A stretch of DNA of 64,000 bases, taken from contig CAITQH010000114.1 in the NCBI GenBank assembly GCA_903894475.1, positions 1-64,000 on the forward strand, written 5' to 3'. The translations under genes and the position numbers were made by a program. Position 1 is the first letter of the stretch, and the number at the start of each line of letters is the position of its first letter. This document shows, piece by piece, positions 20,078 to 32,203 of this stretch. Under the pieces are notes generated by a model that ran no database searches, was not told the origin of the DNA, and saw nothing but the letters and a program-made list of their open reading frames with translations. The DNA is from an uncultured beta proteobacterium (GTDB taxonomy: Bacteria > Pseudomonadota > Gammaproteobacteria > Burkholderiales > Burkholderiaceae_C).

Positions 20078-22904
20078 GTCCAGCGGCGATGCCATTGATG
20101 GAGATATGGATGCCGCGCTGGATCCGTGCATCGGTCTGTCCCGCGCGGTAGCGCCGTACCAGTTCGACTTGCAGATGATGCAAGGGATCGATGTAAGGAA
20201 ACCGGTGGCGGATGGATCGCTGCAAAGCCGCGTTGTGGGTCAGGCGCTGTCTGTCGCCTGTGATGCGGGCGAGCGCATTTGCCGTACTGTGCCATTCGAG
20301 TTCAATAACCTGGAAGATGCTCTTGCGCAGTCGTGTGTCGGCCACCAGTTCCGCATAACGGCGGGCCAACGCCAGATCGCTTTTTGCCATCACCATGTCA
20401 ATGTTCGATAACAGCGTATTGAAGAAGGGCCAGTCTCGGTACATTTGCTGCAGCAAGCGCAAGCGCACCTTGCTGGTGGCCATGTCTGACGGGTGAAGAA
20501 ACTGCTCCACCGCGGAGCCAAAACCGAACCAGCCGGGCAAGGTCAGGCGGCATTGACCCCAACTGAAACCCCAGGGAATGGCCCGCAGGTCTTGAATGTT
20601 GTTTGTTCCCTTGCGTGATGCGGGGCGAGAGCCAATGTTGAGTTCGGCAATTTCACGAATCGGCGTTGAGTCAAAGAAGTACTGGGTGAAACCGGGGGTT
20701 TCGTACACTAGCTTGCGATAGGCCGCCATGCTGCTTGCGGATAGTTCGGCGGCAGCATCGAGAAAGGAAGTGCTGGCCGATCTTGTCGGTTGCAGCAGCG
20801 TAGCCTCAAGCGTTGCCGCGACCAGGGTCTCCAGATTGCGCCGACCGATTTCGGGGTTGGCATACTTGGAACCGATGACTTCGCCCTGTTCGGTCAGGCG
20901 TATCTGGCCACGCACGGTGCCTGGGGGCTGGGCCAGAATGGCCTGATAGCTGGGACCACCGCCCCGACCGACGGTGCCGCCCCGGCCATGGAACATGCGC
21001 AACTGAATGGGGCGCACCACTGCCAGGCCGGCCAGTTCATCAAACAGTTTTACCAGGTCGGTTTCTGCCCGGTAGAGTTCCCAACTGCTGGTGAAAATGC
21101 CGCCATCCTTGTTGCTGTCGGAATAGCCCAGCATGATGTCCTGTTCACTGTACTGGTCTGGGCGGCCACGCTGCACCATCGCCTGGATGCCAGGCAGGTC
21201 AAAAAACTCTCGCATGATGGGTGCCGCATTGCGCAGGTCATCGATGGTCTCGAACAGCGGGACCACAATCAAGTCGCAACTGGCGATGGCGTCGAGTGTG
21301 CCCTGCAACAGGCCAACCTCTTTCTGCAGCAACAGAACTTCCAGCAGATCGCTCACTGCTTCAGTGTGGCTGATGATGTAGTGGCGGATGGCTTCTGGGC
21401 CGAAGCGCTGACGCAAGACTTTGGCAGCTTCGAAAATGGCTAGTTCACTTTGGGCGCACGGCGAATAAAGGGTTCCGACAACACGCAGTGGGCGTGCGTC
21501 GTTCAATAAGTTGAGCAGCAGTCGGCGCTTGGCGGCTTCGCCGAGGTCAGCATAGGCTGATTCCAGCCGCGCCACTGCCAGTAATTCGGCCACCACAGCT
21601 TCGTGCTGATCTGAACTTTGACGCAAATCGACCGTGGCCAGGTGAAATCCGAAAACATCAAGGGTCCGAATCAAGGGCTGCAGACGCTGCCTTACCAGTG
21701 CGCCACCATGATGTGCCAGAAGCGAGGCTTCTATCGTGCGCAAGTCGGCCAGCAGAGCCTGTGCATGGGGGTATGGATTCTGTGGCGCGACGGCGTGGCG
21801 TGCCGCCTCGCCGCCCGTCAGTTCTCTCAGACTGGCAGCGAGTCGTGCGTAGATCCCGATCAGGGCTCGCCGGTAAGGCTCGTCTTGCCGGTGCTGGCTG
21901 TTGTCCGGGGACTGGTCGGCAAGGGCCTGCATTTGCGGCTGACAGTTCACCAGCAATGACGAAAGGGATAGTTCGCCACCCAGGAAGTGGACCTCAGTCA
22001 GGTAGTGACGCAGCGCGACTTCAGCCTGGCGGCGCAGCGCGTGCTTCAGCGTCTCTTCGGTCACATTGGGGTTGCCATCGCGGTCGCCACCGATCCACTG
22101 TCCCATGCGCAGGAAACTGTGCACCGGGTAGTGCTCAAGCTCGCGCTCCAGGCTGGCATAGACTTTTGGAATTTCCCGCAGGAATGTCAATTCGTAGTAG
22201 CTCAGCGCATTTTCAACTTCGTCTGCCACCGTGAGTTTCGAGTAGCGCAGGAGACGGGTCTGCCACAGCTGCGAAATGCGGGAGCGCATCTGTTGCTCGT
22301 TGCTGGCCAGTTCGCGTGATGTCAAGGCGTCTTTGTCTTGATGCGACCAGGCGGCCCGGATCTTTATATCGTCACGCACGCTGAGCAATCCGGCGACATC
22401 ACGCTCTGCGTCCAGAATACTCTTGCGCTGAACCTCGGTCGGATGAGCGGTTAGCACCGGAGAGACAAAACTGGTAGCCAGCGCGGCAACGATCTTTGCC
22501 GAACTGATTCCAGCCTGTCGACAACGTATCAGGGCTGCTTCCAAGCTGTCAGCCTGGGTCTGGCCAGCACGTTCATGGATGGCGCGGCGGCGGATGTGGT
22601 GACGATCCTCTGCAAGATTGACCAGATGGCTGAAGTAGCTAAAGGCCCGAATCACGCTCAAGGTTTGATCGTTGCTCAAACCTTTGAGCAACTTCTTCAG
22701 CGCCTTGTCGGCGCTGGTGTCCGCGTCACGGCGGAAAGCTACTGACAATTGACGGATCCGCTCGATCAACTCGAAAGCCTCAGGGCCTTCTTGCTCGCGG
22801 ATGACATCGCCGAGGATTCGACCCAGCAACCGGATGTCTTCCAGCAGCGGACGTTCGTTGACCTTGCTGGCGCGAGGCGATCCGGAATTTGACTTTTTCA
22901 TCAT
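20061..22904 (-). CDS. ppc: Phosphoenolpyruvate carboxylase
   Basis: [26 protein letters not shown]-like ([19 protein letters not shown]); ends [11 protein letters not shown]. Confidence 0.96.
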   Translation of the reverse strand: MMKKSNSGSPRASKVNERPLLEDIRLLGRILGDVIREQEGPEAFELIERIRQLSVAFRRDADTSADKALKKLLKGLSNDQTLSVIRAFSYFSHLVNLAEDRHHIRRRAIHERAGQTQADSLEAALIRCRQAGISSAKIVAALATSFVSPVLTAHPTEVQRKSILDAERDVAGLLSVRDDIKIRAAWSHQDKDALTSRELASNEQQMRSRISQLWQTRLLRYSKLTVADEVENALSYYELTFLREIPKVYASLERELEHYPVHSFLRMGQWIGGDRDGNPNVTEETLKHALRRQAEVALRHYLTEVHFLGGELSLSSLLVNCQPQMQALADQSPDNSQHRQDEPYRRALIGIYARLAASLRELTGGEAARHAVAPQNPYPHAQALLADLRTIEASLLAHHGGALVRQRLQPLIRTLDVFGFHLATVDLRQSSDQHEAVVAELLAVARLESAYADLGEAAKRRLLLNLLNDARPLRVVGTLYSPCAQSELAIFEAAKVLRQRFGPEAIRHYIISHTEAVSDLLEVLLLQKEVGLLQGTLDAIASCDLIVVPLFETIDDLRNAAPIMREFFDLPGIQAMVQRGRPDQYSEQDIMLGYSDSNKDGGIFTSSWELYRAETDLVKLFDELAGLAVVRPIQLRMFHGRGGTVGRGGGPSYQAILAQPPGTVRGQIRLTEQGEVIGSKYANPEIGRRNLETLVAATLEATLLQPTRSASTSFLDAAAELSASSMAAYRKLVYETPGFTQYFFDSTPIREIAELNIGSRPASRKGTNNIQDLRAIPWGFSWGQCRLTLPGWFGFGSAVEQFLHPSDMATSKVRLRLLQQMYRDWPFFNTLLSNIDMVMAKSDLALARRYAELVADTRLRKSIFQVIELEWHSTANALARITGDRQRLTHNAALQRSIRHRFPYIDPLHHLQVELVRRYRAGQTDARIQRGIHISINGIAAGLRNTG

Positions 22905-23005
22905 GGTGCCGTTGAAACATTGGGTGAAGGATTCATGCTTGGGCCATGCTAGCATCCTGCGTCCGCATTCGATTACAAGCAAGTTACAACCAAGAAGCAC
23001 AGTTT

Positions 23006-23944
23006 ATGAGCAGTTTGACGATCGCAACAAGAGAGAGCCGTCTGGCCCTTTGGCAGGCACAGCACGTGAAGTCCTTGCTGGAGCGGCGCGGCCACCAGGT
23101 CAGCCTTCTGGGCATGACAACGCTGGGTGATCAAATACTGGATCGGGCACTTAGCAAAGTGGGTGGAAAGGGGCTGTTTGTCAAGGAACTGGAAGTGGCC
23201 TTGGCGGACGGGCGTGCTGATCTGGCGGTCCATTCCTTGAAAGACGTTCCGATGGAGTTGCCGGAGGGATTCAGCCTGGCTTGCGTGATGGAACGCGAGG
23301 ACCCACGTGATGCGTTTGTGTCCAATCGCTATGCCGACCTGGCCAGTTTGCCGCACGGTGCTGTGGTTGGCAGTTCGAGCCTGCGTCGCATGGCGCTGCT
23401 GCGTGCAGCACGCCCGGACCTCAAAATCGAGCCTTTGCGTGGCAACCTTGATACGCGACTGCGCAAGCTGGATGATGGGCTTTATGACGCCATTGTGCTG
23501 GCCGCAGCCGGCCTGAAAAGGTTGGGGCTGCAGGAAAGAATCCGCAACACTTTTGAACCCGCCGTGATGCTGCCTGCCGCGGGGCAGGGAGCCCTCGGGA
23601 TCGAGGTGCTGAGTGCACGACACGATGTGATTGACGCACTGGCAGTTCTGGCGCACCACAACAGCTGGCTTGCGGTCTCGGCCGAGCGAGCGGTCAGCCG
23701 GGCTATGGGCGGGAGTTGCTCGATGCCGCTGGCTGCGTATGCCACATTGGATGGCGCAACCTTGACCATGGATGCGGCCTGGGGCGATCCCGACGGTGTG
23801 CTTGAGTTGGTCAGCGTGCGAGCCAGTGCGCCAGTGACGGATCTTGCCAGCGCAGCGGCGTTGGGAACGCAGCTTGCTGCGGATTTGCGCTCTCTCGTTG
23901 TGGCCAGGGGTGGGTCCCTTATGCTGCCGCCCAAACACGACTGA
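23006..23944 (+). CDS. hemC: Porphobilinogen deaminase
   Basis: [16 protein letters not shown]...[11 protein letters not shown]...[11 protein letters not shown]. Confidence 0.96.
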   Translation: MSSLTIATRESRLALWQAQHVKSLLERRGHQVSLLGMTTLGDQILDRALSKVGGKGLFVKELEVALADGRADLAVHSLKDVPMELPEGFSLACVMEREDPRDAFVSNRYADLASLPHGAVVGSSSLRRMALLRAARPDLKIEPLRGNLDTRLRKLDDGLYDAIVLAAAGLKRLGLQERIRNTFEPAVMLPAAGQGALGIEVLSARHDVIDALAVLAHHNSWLAVSAERAVSRAMGGSCSMPLAAYATLDGATLTMDAAWGDPDGVLELVSVRASAPVTDLASAAALGTQLAADLRSLVVARGGSLMLPPKHD

Positions 23945-23945
23945 A

Positions 23946-24770
23946 ATGCGCGTTATCGTTACCCGTCCTGAGCGTGAAGCGCAGCGCTGGGTGATCGAGT
24001 TGTCGGCGCGGGGTTTTCAGGCGCTGGCATTGCCGCTGATCCAGATTGGCCCACTTCACGATCAGACGGAACTGACCAAGGCGCGCCAGCAACTGGCCCA
24101 ATACGTCGGTGTCATGTTCGTCAGTGCCAATGCGGTAGACTATTTTTTTGCTTCCGGCGCGTCGTTGGCTGATGGCTTGACTGCGAGTCGCCATGGCAGG
24201 ACCAGGGCATGGGCCACTGGCCCCGGCACCGCCAAGGCGCTGCTGCGAGCCGGCGTCGCGCCCGAACGACTGGATGTGCCACCAAGCGACGCTGCTCAAT
24301 TCGATTCAGAAGCGTTATGGCAGGTCGTAGGTCCACAGCTGCGCGCAACGGAACGTGTGCTGATTGTGCGCGGTGTCGACGCACTCGATGGTGCGGAGTT
24401 GGCTGGAGGCAGTGGCAGGGACTGGTTCGCTGGAAAAGTTGCTGCAGCGGGCGCGCAGGTGGAACTGGTTGCAGCCTACCAGCGTCAGGCCCCCGATTTC
24501 AGTGCGGACGAGCGTGCGCTGGCGCGTCAGGCTGCAAGTGACGGATCCGTCTGGTTGTTCAGTAGCGCCCAGGCGGTGCGTAATCTTCAAACGGCTTTGC
24601 CCGGACAAAATTGGGTTCATGGGTGCGCTCTGGCGACTCATGCGCGGATTGCTGCTGCCGCAAGAAGCGCTGGGTTTGGTGTTGTTTTGGAGTCTCGACC
24701 GACGCTACCTGACGTGTTGGCAGCGCTAAAATCAAACGATGAACACCGACGCCAAGGCCCAAGCCGATGA
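23946..24770 (+). CDS. hemD: Uroporphyrinogen-III synthase
   Basis: MRVIVTRPEREAQRWVIELSARGFQALALPLIQI; located between hemC and hemX. Confidence 0.9.
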   Translation: MRVIVTRPEREAQRWVIELSARGFQALALPLIQIGPLHDQTELTKARQQLAQYVGVMFVSANAVDYFFASGASLADGLTASRHGRTRAWATGPGTAKALLRAGVAPERLDVPPSDAAQFDSEALWQVVGPQLRATERVLIVRGVDALDGAELAGGSGRDWFAGKVAAAGAQVELVAAYQRQAPDFSADERALARQAASDGSVWLFSSAQAVRNLQTALPGQNWVHGCALATHARIAAAARSAGFGVVLESRPTLPDVLAALKSNDEHRRQGPSR

Positions 24771-25809
24771 CTTGACTGCAGTGGCTGCGCTGGCCGGTCA
24801 ACAGTTGGCTCCGGTGAAGTCAATCAGCACTTCGCGCTGGTTCATCATCAGTCTGGCAGTGCTGTCCTTGATGGGATTGTTGTCGAGTGCCTTCCTGTGG
24901 CAAAAGTTGTCGTCGATGCAGGAGCAATTGGCACGTCAAAGTGCCGATGCCGGAACGCAATCAACGGAAGCCCGGGCCATTGCCAGGCAGGCGCAGGAGA
25001 TGGCCCGCGAGGCTGCCGCTCGAGTGGCGGTTTTTGATGCCCGGCTGAGCGAGGTTTCATTACAGCGAACGCAGCTCGAGGAATTGATGCAGAGTTTGTC
25101 GCGTTCACGCGATGAAAATATGGTAGTCGACATTGAATCGGCGATCCGCCTGGCACAGCAACAGGCTCAATTGACGGGCAGCGTCGAGCCCCTGTTGGCG
25201 GCACTTAAAAGTGCCGATCAACGAGTCTCGCGCGCGGCACAACCTCGTCTGACACCTCTGCAACGGGCGATCGCGCGCGATATTGACCGGATCAAATCGG
25301 TTGCGATCAGCGATACACCGGGCCTGCTGGTGAAGCTCGATGAGTTGGTGCATTTGACCGACGAACTGGTGCTTGCTAACGCGCTGTCATCCATGCGTGC
25401 CGCAAGCGCGGTCAGGCGCGAGCCTTCTGCTGCTGAAGTGGCGCCGACCTGGTGGCTGCGCAGTTTGCAGGTGTTGCGTGATCAGGCCACTTCACTGCTA
25501 AGGGTTAGCCGGATCGAGCAACCGGAGGCGGCGCTGCTGTCACCTGAACAATCTTTTTTTCTGCGCGAAAACCTGAAACTGAAATTGCTCAATGCCAGAC
25601 TTGGTTTGCTGGCACGCCAGCTTGACTCGGCGCGCGCCGATCTGGCAGCCGCAACGGTTTCACTGAATCGCTATTTCGATCCGGGTTCGCGCAAGACGCA
25701 GCTCGTGGCCTCCATGCTGCAGCAGGTTCAAATGCAGATGAAAACTCTGCAGATCCCGCGCGTCGATGAGACACTGGCGGCGCTCACAACTGCGGCTGCT
25801 GGACGATAG
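24739..25809 (+). CDS. hemX: HemX-like uroporphyrinogen-III C-methyltransferase-family membrane protein
   Basis: N-terminal TM and coiled-coil; operon position hemC-hemD-hemX-hemY. Confidence 0.87.
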   Translation: MNTDAKAQADDLTAVAALAGQQLAPVKSISTSRWFIISLAVLSLMGLLSSAFLWQKLSSMQEQLARQSADAGTQSTEARAIARQAQEMAREAAARVAVFDARLSEVSLQRTQLEELMQSLSRSRDENMVVDIESAIRLAQQQAQLTGSVEPLLAALKSADQRVSRAAQPRLTPLQRAIARDIDRIKSVAISDTPGLLVKLDELVHLTDELVLANALSSMRAASAVRREPSAAEVAPTWWLRSLQVLRDQATSLLRVSRIEQPEAALLSPEQSFFLRENLKLKLLNARLGLLARQLDSARADLAAATVSLNRYFDPGSRKTQLVASMLQQVQMQMKTLQIPRVDETLAALTTAAAGR

Positions 25810-25811
25810 CG

Positions 25812-27098
25812 ATGCGCTCGGCATTGTGGTTCTTGGGATTGTTTGGTGTGGCGGTTGCGGCTGCGCTATTTGCTGGCAACAACCAGGGCACGATCACGCT
25901 GTTCTGGCCACCTTACCGCGTCGATCTGTCGCTCAATCTTGTGCTACTGGTGACAAGCTCGTTGTTTGTCGCCTTGCATCTCGCCTTGCGTGCGCTGGCG
26001 GCCCTTTTTGCCATGCCGGGCCTAGCGCGGCGCTGGCGCATCCAGCACCAGGAGCGTGCGATTGCTCAAGCCTTGCTTGACGCGATATCGCATCTGATTG
26101 CGGGACGCTTTGTACGGGCAAGAAAAGCTGCCGAAATCGTTCTTGCACGTGACCGAGCCATGACTGCGAGCGGTGAGCCACTGGCGTATTCTGCACGCCT
26201 GCGTGCACTGTCACACTTGCTGGCCGCCGAAAGCGCGCAGGTGTTGCAGGACAAGACGGCCCGCGAAGCACATTTTCGTTACGCCCTGGAGCAGAGTTCA
26301 AGCCGCGACGCGCAGGAAATGCGCGACGGCATCCAACTGCGTGCCGCGCGCTGGGCGCTGGAGGACAGAGACGCACCGGGAGCTCTTGCCTGGATCGATG
26401 ATCTGTCGCAGGGGGCCTCGCGGCGCACCATTGCCTTGCGCTTGCGTCTGAAGGCGGAGCGGTTGGCACGCCAACCGAAGCTGGCCCTGGAAACTGCACG
26501 ATTGCTTGCCAAGCACCGAGCTTTTTCAGAGGCCGCAGCACTCGGCTTGCTGCGCGCGCTCGCGCTGGAACTCGTTGGCACTGCGCACGACCCTGAACAA
26601 CTGCTGACGGTCTGGCAGCAACTTGATGTCGCAGAAAGAACAACGCCAGAGGTGGCGCTGGAGGCCTGCCGGCGTATGCTGAAGATGGGCGGCGATGTGG
26701 ATACGGCGCTGGCTTGGTTGTTGCCGATTTGGGAAAGAATGGTGGACGGCTTTGGCACCTTGACCGAAGTTCAGCGCATCCAACTTGTGCTGGGTATGGA
26801 GGCTGGTTTTGCATCCGCATCAGGCACACCGCAGGCGCTTTGGCTGAGCCGCATTGAGCAGGCGCAAATGGCCAATCCAGGAGATCCGATTTTGCAGTAC
26901 CTGGCAGGAGTCACCTGTTTGCGTCTCCAACTGTGGGGTAAAGCACAACAGTTGCTAAAGCAATCGCTGCCGAGGTTACCTAATGCAGGACTCGAGCGAA
27001 GCACGTGGGCTGCATTGGCTGAACTTGCAGAGCAACGCAGCGATACGGCTGAGGCGGCGCAGGCATGGAAAAATGCTGCTAAAGCCGGAATTTTGTAG
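25812..27098 (+). CDS. hemY: HemY-like TPR membrane protein of heme biosynthesis
   Basis: MRSALWFLGLFGVAVAAALFAGNNQGTITLFWPPYRVDLSLN. Confidence 0.9.
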   Translation: MRSALWFLGLFGVAVAAALFAGNNQGTITLFWPPYRVDLSLNLVLLVTSSLFVALHLALRALAALFAMPGLARRWRIQHQERAIAQALLDAISHLIAGRFVRARKAAEIVLARDRAMTASGEPLAYSARLRALSHLLAAESAQVLQDKTAREAHFRYALEQSSSRDAQEMRDGIQLRAARWALEDRDAPGALAWIDDLSQGASRRTIALRLRLKAERLARQPKLALETARLLAKHRAFSEAAALGLLRALALELVGTAHDPEQLLTVWQQLDVAERTTPEVALEACRRMLKMGGDVDTALAWLLPIWERMVDGFGTLTEVQRIQLVLGMEAGFASASGTPQALWLSRIEQAQMANPGDPILQYLAGVTCLRLQLWGKAQQLLKQSLPRLPNAGLERSTWAALAELAEQRSDTAEAAQAWKNAAKAGIL

Positions 27099-27123
27099 CT
27101 GCCAGAGGGCCACATGACGCGTT

Positions 27124-27150
27124 AAAAAGGGCGCCTTCGGCGCCCTTTTT
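27124..27150. terminator. Bidirectional terminator between convergent hemY and rne
   Basis: aaaaaGGGCGCCttcGGCGCCCttttt. Confidence 0.92.
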
Positions 27151-27176
27151 GCTTGTGCTAATAGCGGTTATCGCGC

Positions 27177-29957
27177 TTATTGGCGTGCTTCAAATGGCAA
27201 CTCCATATTGCTCAGATCGCGTTTGGTTTCTACCAGGATCAGCGGTCCCGTGTCGATTTGGACCCGTGCCGGGCGTTCTCTTGGAATATGAATCTGCTTC
27301 GGTTCGGCTTCGATGACTGCCTGTACTGCCGCGATCTTTGCAGCATCCGAATTTACCCACGTCAAACCCGAATTTGCGGCGATCTGGGCCAATTCGTCCA
27401 AGGGCAGCGAAAACGCCTCCAGTTTGGGCATGGTAACGGCGTCGACTATGACGGCTGGCGTTGGGGTCACTGTGTTGACCATTGGCACCTCAACGGTGCT
27501 TTCGGGGGCCGCGGTCTCCGGTGTCACAGACAGCGCTTGAACTGTTGTCCTGTTGTCCGTCGTGAAATAGGACCGACGCGGCTCTTCGACGAGTTCCGGC
27601 TCCACTCCTGGAGCAGCCGGTTCCTGTCGGTCACCTTGTTCGGAACGTTCAGTACGGGGGGCGCGATCGCGTCCGTAACGATCCCGCGGGCGCCTTTCGC
27701 GCGGCGCAGTACTTTCGGCCTGGGAAACCGAAGCTGTTGGTGCATCGGTGCGCTCTGTTGTGCTGTCCGCTGGAGGCAAATCGGAGCGTGGATTTTCCTC
27801 CGGACGCCGGTTCCGGTCTGGCCGGCGCTCAGCGCGAGTGTCTGCCTTGGGTTCGCCACGGTTGCTGCGCTCTCGCCCTGAACTGCGCGGTGGACGTTCT
27901 GCAGTCCCCGGTTCCGCTCTGGTTGCGTCCTGTGCCGCTCCGTTTGTCGGCGCTACGGCAACATTCGAGCCAGCTTCACCTGGCACGGGCCGGCCTTCAG
28001 CATCGAATCGCTCACGTTGACCCTGCACGGGTCGGTCAGTGCGAGGCCCTCTGCCACCGCGACCACCACGACCCTCTGGGCGTCCACCGCGGCCTGAACG
28101 AACATCATCACGACCTTCGCCGCGTGGCTCGTTTCGTCGCGCTCCATCACGGCCTGCTCGACCTTCGCGCTTGTCCTCTGCGGCAGTGCTGGGTTTGGCC
28201 GGAGCAACGGGAACTGGCGCAGGCGCAAAAAGGTTCTTCAACCAGCCGAAGAAGCCTGTCTGCGCAGGCGCGGCGGCCACCGGCCTGGCCGGCGCGCGCG
28301 GCGCTGCTACCACTGGCTTGGGCAATTCCGGCTTCGGGATGGCAACCGGCGCCGGTGCGTCGGGTAGAACGCCCTTGATGATGGGGCTTTGCTTGTTGGT
28401 CGGCTCTTGCGAACGGCGCGTTACCGCAACCGGATCTTCCATCTCTTCCGCCATCTTGTAGCTGGCTTCGACGTTATCCAGGCGCGGGTCGTCGTGCTTG
28501 AGGCGTTCCAGTTTGTAATTCGGCGTTTCCAGCGTCTTGTTCGGAACCATCAGCACGTTGATGCGCTGCTTGATTTCAATCTTGGCGATCTCGGCGCGCT
28601 TTTCGTTGAGCAGGAAGGATGCGACCTCGACCGGCACCTGGCACAGCACCGAGGCCGTGTTGTCCTTGAGGGACTCTTCCTGGATGATGCGCAGGATTTG
28701 CAGTGCGCTTGATTCGGTGTCACGGATGTGGCCGGAGCCGCCGCAACGTGGGCAGGGAATGGAAGCACCTTCGGAAAGTGCCGGGCGCAGACGCTGGCGG
28801 CTCATCTCCATCAGACCGAATTTGCTGATGGTGCCGAACTGGACGCGGGCCCGGTCTTGCCGCAGCGCGTCGCGCAGGCGGTTTTCAACGTCGCGGCGAT
28901 TGCGGCTTTCTTCCATGTCGATGAAGTCGATCACGATCAGGCCGCCCAGATCGCGCAGGCGCATCTGGCGTGCCACTTCGTCCGCCGCTTCCAGATTCGT
29001 GCGGGTGGCGGTTTCCTCGATGTCGCCCCCCTTGATGGCGCGCGCCGAGTTGACGTCGACGGAAACCAGGGCTTCGGTGTGGTCGATCACGATGGCACCG
29101 CCGCTGGGCAGCTGCACGGTGCGGGCATAGGCCGATTCGATCTGGTGCTCGATCTGGAAGCGGCTGAACAGCGGCGCGTCGTCACGGTAGCGTTTCACGC
29201 GCGCGGCGTGTTCCGGCATGACGTGGGCCATGAACTGTTGGGCCTGCTCATAGACATCATCGGTGTCGATCAGGATGTCGCCGATGTCGTTGTTGAAGTA
29301 GTCGCGGATGGCGCGGATCACCAGGCTCGATTCCTGGTAAATCAGGAAAGCGCCTTTGGCGCCCTTGGCGGCACCGTCAATGGCGGTCCAGAGTTTGAGC
29401 AGGTAGTTCAGGTCCCACTGCAGTTCCGGCGCAGCACGGCCGATGCCGGCAGTACGCGCAATGATGCTCATGCCGTTCGGGTATTCGAGCTGGTCCAGCG
29501 CTTCCTTGAGTTCGGCGCGGTCTTCGCCTTCAATCCGGCGCGAGACGCCACCACCGCGCGGGTTGTTGGGCATCAGCACGACGTAGCGGCCGGCCAGCGA
29601 GACAAAGGTGGTCAGGGCTGCGCCCTTGTTGCCACGCTCTTCTTTTTCCACCTGGACCAGCAGTTCCTGGCCTTCGCGTATCGCATCCTGGATGCGGGCC
29701 TGGCTGACCGACACACCTTGTTGGAAGTACTGTCTGGAGATTTCCTTGAACGGCAGAAAGCCGTGGCGGTCTTCGCCGTAGTCGACAAAGCAGGCTTCCA
29801 GCGAGGGCTCGACGCGCGTGACGACGGCCTTGTAGATGTTGCCCTTGCGCTGCTCGCGCCCTTCAATTTCAATTTCATAGTCGAGCAGTTTTTGTCCGTC
29901 GACAATCGCCAGGCGGCGTTCTTCAGCCTGCGTGGCGTTAATCAGCATCCGTTTCAT
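27177..29957 (-). CDS. rne: Ribonuclease E
   Basis: [52 protein letters not shown]; Arg/Gly-rich C-terminal half. Confidence 0.96.
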   Translation of the reverse strand: MKRMLINATQAEERRLAIVDGQKLLDYEIEIEGREQRKGNIYKAVVTRVEPSLEACFVDYGEDRHGFLPFKEISRQYFQQGVSVSQARIQDAIREGQELLVQVEKEERGNKGAALTTFVSLAGRYVVLMPNNPRGGGVSRRIEGEDRAELKEALDQLEYPNGMSIIARTAGIGRAAPELQWDLNYLLKLWTAIDGAAKGAKGAFLIYQESSLVIRAIRDYFNNDIGDILIDTDDVYEQAQQFMAHVMPEHAARVKRYRDDAPLFSRFQIEHQIESAYARTVQLPSGGAIVIDHTEALVSVDVNSARAIKGGDIEETATRTNLEAADEVARQMRLRDLGGLIVIDFIDMEESRNRRDVENRLRDALRQDRARVQFGTISKFGLMEMSRQRLRPALSEGASIPCPRCGGSGHIRDTESSALQILRIIQEESLKDNTASVLCQVPVEVASFLLNEKRAEIAKIEIKQRINVLMVPNKTLETPNYKLERLKHDDPRLDNVEASYKMAEEMEDPVAVTRRSQEPTNKQSPIIKGVLPDAPAPVAIPKPELPKPVVAAPRAPARPVAAAPAQTGFFGWLKNLFAPAPVPVAPAKPSTAAEDKREGRAGRDGARRNEPRGEGRDDVRSGRGGRPEGRGGRGGRGPRTDRPVQGQRERFDAEGRPVPGEAGSNVAVAPTNGAAQDATRAEPGTAERPPRSSGRERSNRGEPKADTRAERRPDRNRRPEENPRSDLPPADSTTERTDAPTASVSQAESTAPRERRPRDRYGRDRAPRTERSEQGDRQEPAAPGVEPELVEEPRRSYFTTDNRTTVQALSVTPETAAPESTVEVPMVNTVTPTPAVIVDAVTMPKLEAFSLPLDELAQIAANSGLTWVNSDAAKIAAVQAVIEAEPKQIHIPRERPARVQIDTGPLILVETKRDLSNMELPFEARQ

Positions 29958-29988
29958 GATGAGCGTTCCTTCAATTCAAACAACAACG

Positions 29989-30277
29989 TAGCTCTTGAAG
30001 AGCTATTGATATCAGAACTAGCGCTTTGAATTGAGGAGGAAAAAGCCGGAGAACCGAGACTTAAACAATAAGTCTTGGCATAGGCGCGTGGAGGGGAGCG
30101 AGGAGTCCGGGTTGTGGAAGTGCTACTTGATAAATAGCGGGTTGCGACCCTATTGCGGTCGCTGATGAGTGAGCCATGCCAAAAAACGGGGCGAATACGC
30201 ACCGCAGGCAACTGGCGATCAAACTCATCAACACAAACATCTCGCTTCATTCCGTTCACAGACCAGGGTCTGTGAAC
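29989..30277 (-). promoter_or_regulatory. Structured long 5' leader of rne with three inverted repeats
   Basis: TAGCTCTTgAAGAGCTA at 29989-30005; GCGACC...GGTCGC at 30144-30162; GTTCACAGACCagGGTCTGTGAAC at 30254-30277. Confidence 0.5.
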
Positions 30278-30481
30278 TTGGGGTATTCCGTATCAGTTTT
30301 TCAAGGCGTCGTCTTGACCGCTCGTCTGGCATGCCACTGCAGGCATTTGGCTAGCAGTTTGCACGCATTGGCAAGCGGCGATATCGACTTGCTAGAGGGG
30401 CTGGTGCTGGTGGGTGAACTAAACTCCACCTAAACTATGACTTAACTCGTCGTCAAATCAACCACTTACAGCGCATCGCTA

Positions 30482-31522
30482 GTGAAACACATTATAGGGG
30501 GCAATGAAGCATCACCGCTGCCCCAGGTCAAAACGGTCGTCGTCAGCGAAGACTGCGCGGGTCAGCGATTGGATAATTTTTTGCTGCGCCAACTCAAGGG
30601 TGTACCTAAGACCCATATCTATCGAATTATCCGTAGTGGAGAAGTAAGAATCAACAAAGGTAGGGTATCGGCGGATTCCCGTGTTCAGTCCGGTGACGCC
30701 GTGCGCCTGCCGCCAGTGCGAATTTCACAGCGGATCGCTGAAAAGACCATGGACATGGCAGAGAAAGCCGCCCGCGAGGCACCGCGCCGCGACTTTTCCA
30801 TTTTGTTGGAAGACGATCATTTGCTCGCGATCGACAAGCCAGCCGGACTCGCGGTTCATGGCGGCTCCGGCGTCAGCTTTGGCGTGATCGAACAATTGCG
30901 CATGGCAAGACCTGAGGCCAAATTCCTGGAGCTGGTACATCGCCTGGACCGGGACACCAGCGGCATCTTGTTGCTTGCCAAAAAGAGGAGTGCCTTGAAA
31001 CATTTGCAGGATCAGTTTCGCGAACGCGAGACCGGCAAGACCTACCTGGCCATGGTTGCGGGAGCCTGGCCAGCGAAAAAGAAGGTGCTTGACAAGCCAT
31101 TGCACAAGTATCTGCTCCCTGACGGTGAGCGCCGCGTCAAGGTGGTGGCGCGCGATAACCCGGACGGCATGGCTTCGGTTACTCTGGTCAAGGTGCTGCG
31201 GCGAGGAGCCGCCGTACATCCTGTTGATACGACCGCTGGCGCCGGATTCAGCTTGCTCGAAGTCACACTCAAGACCGGGCGCACGCATCAAATCCGAGTT
31301 CATCTGGCGACCGAAGGACATCCGATTCTGGGTGACGACAAGTACGGTGACTTTGAATTGAACAAGGTCTTGTCACGCAGCAACCAGGTGCCCGGCTTGA
31401 AAAGAATGTTTCTTCACGCTTGGCGCCTGCAATTCAATCATCCCAACAGCAGCGAGCGAATTGAACTGCTGGCGCCATTGCCTCCTGAACTCGAGAATTT
31501 TGTAACCCATGCAGTACCCTGA
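30482..31522 (+). CDS. rluC: 23S rRNA pseudouridine synthase, RluC type
   Basis: LVHRLDRDTSGILLLAKKRSAL; divergent from rne; GTG start. Confidence 0.93.
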   Translation: MKHIIGGNEASPLPQVKTVVVSEDCAGQRLDNFLLRQLKGVPKTHIYRIIRSGEVRINKGRVSADSRVQSGDAVRLPPVRISQRIAEKTMDMAEKAAREAPRRDFSILLEDDHLLAIDKPAGLAVHGGSGVSFGVIEQLRMARPEAKFLELVHRLDRDTSGILLLAKKRSALKHLQDQFRERETGKTYLAMVAGAWPAKKKVLDKPLHKYLLPDGERRVKVVARDNPDGMASVTLVKVLRRGAAVHPVDTTAGAGFSLLEVTLKTGRTHQIRVHLATEGHPILGDDKYGDFELNKVLSRSNQVPGLKRMFLHAWRLQFNHPNSSERIELLAPLPPELENFVTHAVP

Positions 31523-32186
31523 TATGTCGACCTCCCGGCGCTTTGATTTGATTGCATTTGATTGGGACGGCACGCTGTTTGATTCGACCGCTCTGATTAC
31601 CCGCTGCATTCAGGAAGCAGTGCGTGACGTCGGGGGTGCGGTTCCTAGTGATCGCGATGCCTCCTACGTCATTGGCATGGGGTTGATGCAGGCGCTGGCG
31701 CATGCGGCGCCTGATGTACCAGTTGAACGTTATCCGGAACTTGGAGCACGTTACCGTCACCATTACATCGCGCACAAGCACGACATCAGCCTCTTCGCAG
31801 GAATTTTGGAGATGCTGACGGAACTCAAGACGCGTCAACACTGGCTGGCAGTGGCAACCGGCAAAACCCGGCAAGGACTTGATGATGCTTTGCATAGTTC
31901 GGAACTCAAGGGGATGTTCGACAGTTCGCGAACAGTGGATGAAACCGCTGGCAAGCCCCATCCTCGAATGTTGCTGGAGTTGATGAGCGAATTTGGCGTG
32001 GATCCAGGGCGAACCCTGATGATCGGTGATACCACCCATGACTTGCAGATGGCAGCCAACGCCGGGTGTCCCAGCGTGGCAGTGAGCTATGGCGCTCATG
32101 AGCCTGAAGCGTTTCACGCTCTTGAGCCATTGTTCGTTGCCCATTCGGTGCGCCAGCTGCACGATTGGCTCCTTGTCAATGCATGA
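31509..32186 (+). CDS. HAD-IA family hydrolase (phosphoglycolate phosphatase-like)
   Basis: DLIAFDWDGTLFDST...GKPHPRML...LMIGDTTHDLQMAANAG. Confidence 0.9.
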   Translation: MQYPDMSTSRRFDLIAFDWDGTLFDSTALITRCIQEAVRDVGGAVPSDRDASYVIGMGLMQALAHAAPDVPVERYPELGARYRHHYIAHKHDISLFAGILEMLTELKTRQHWLAVATGKTRQGLDDALHSSELKGMFDSSRTVDETAGKPHPRMLLELMSEFGVDPGRTLMIGDTTHDLQMAANAGCPSVAVSYGAHEPEAFHALEPLFVAHSVRQLHDWLLVNA

Positions 32187-32203
32187 CGGTGGTGAGTCTG
32201 CCC

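Noticed and set aside
22973-23938. 321-aa minus-strand ORF antisense to hemC
   Set aside because: Fully covered by conserved hemC; no protein-like motifs.
28728-30029. 433-aa plus-strand ORF antisense to rne
   Set aside because: Mirror ORF over the strongly recognisable RNase E catalytic region; no family-like motifs.
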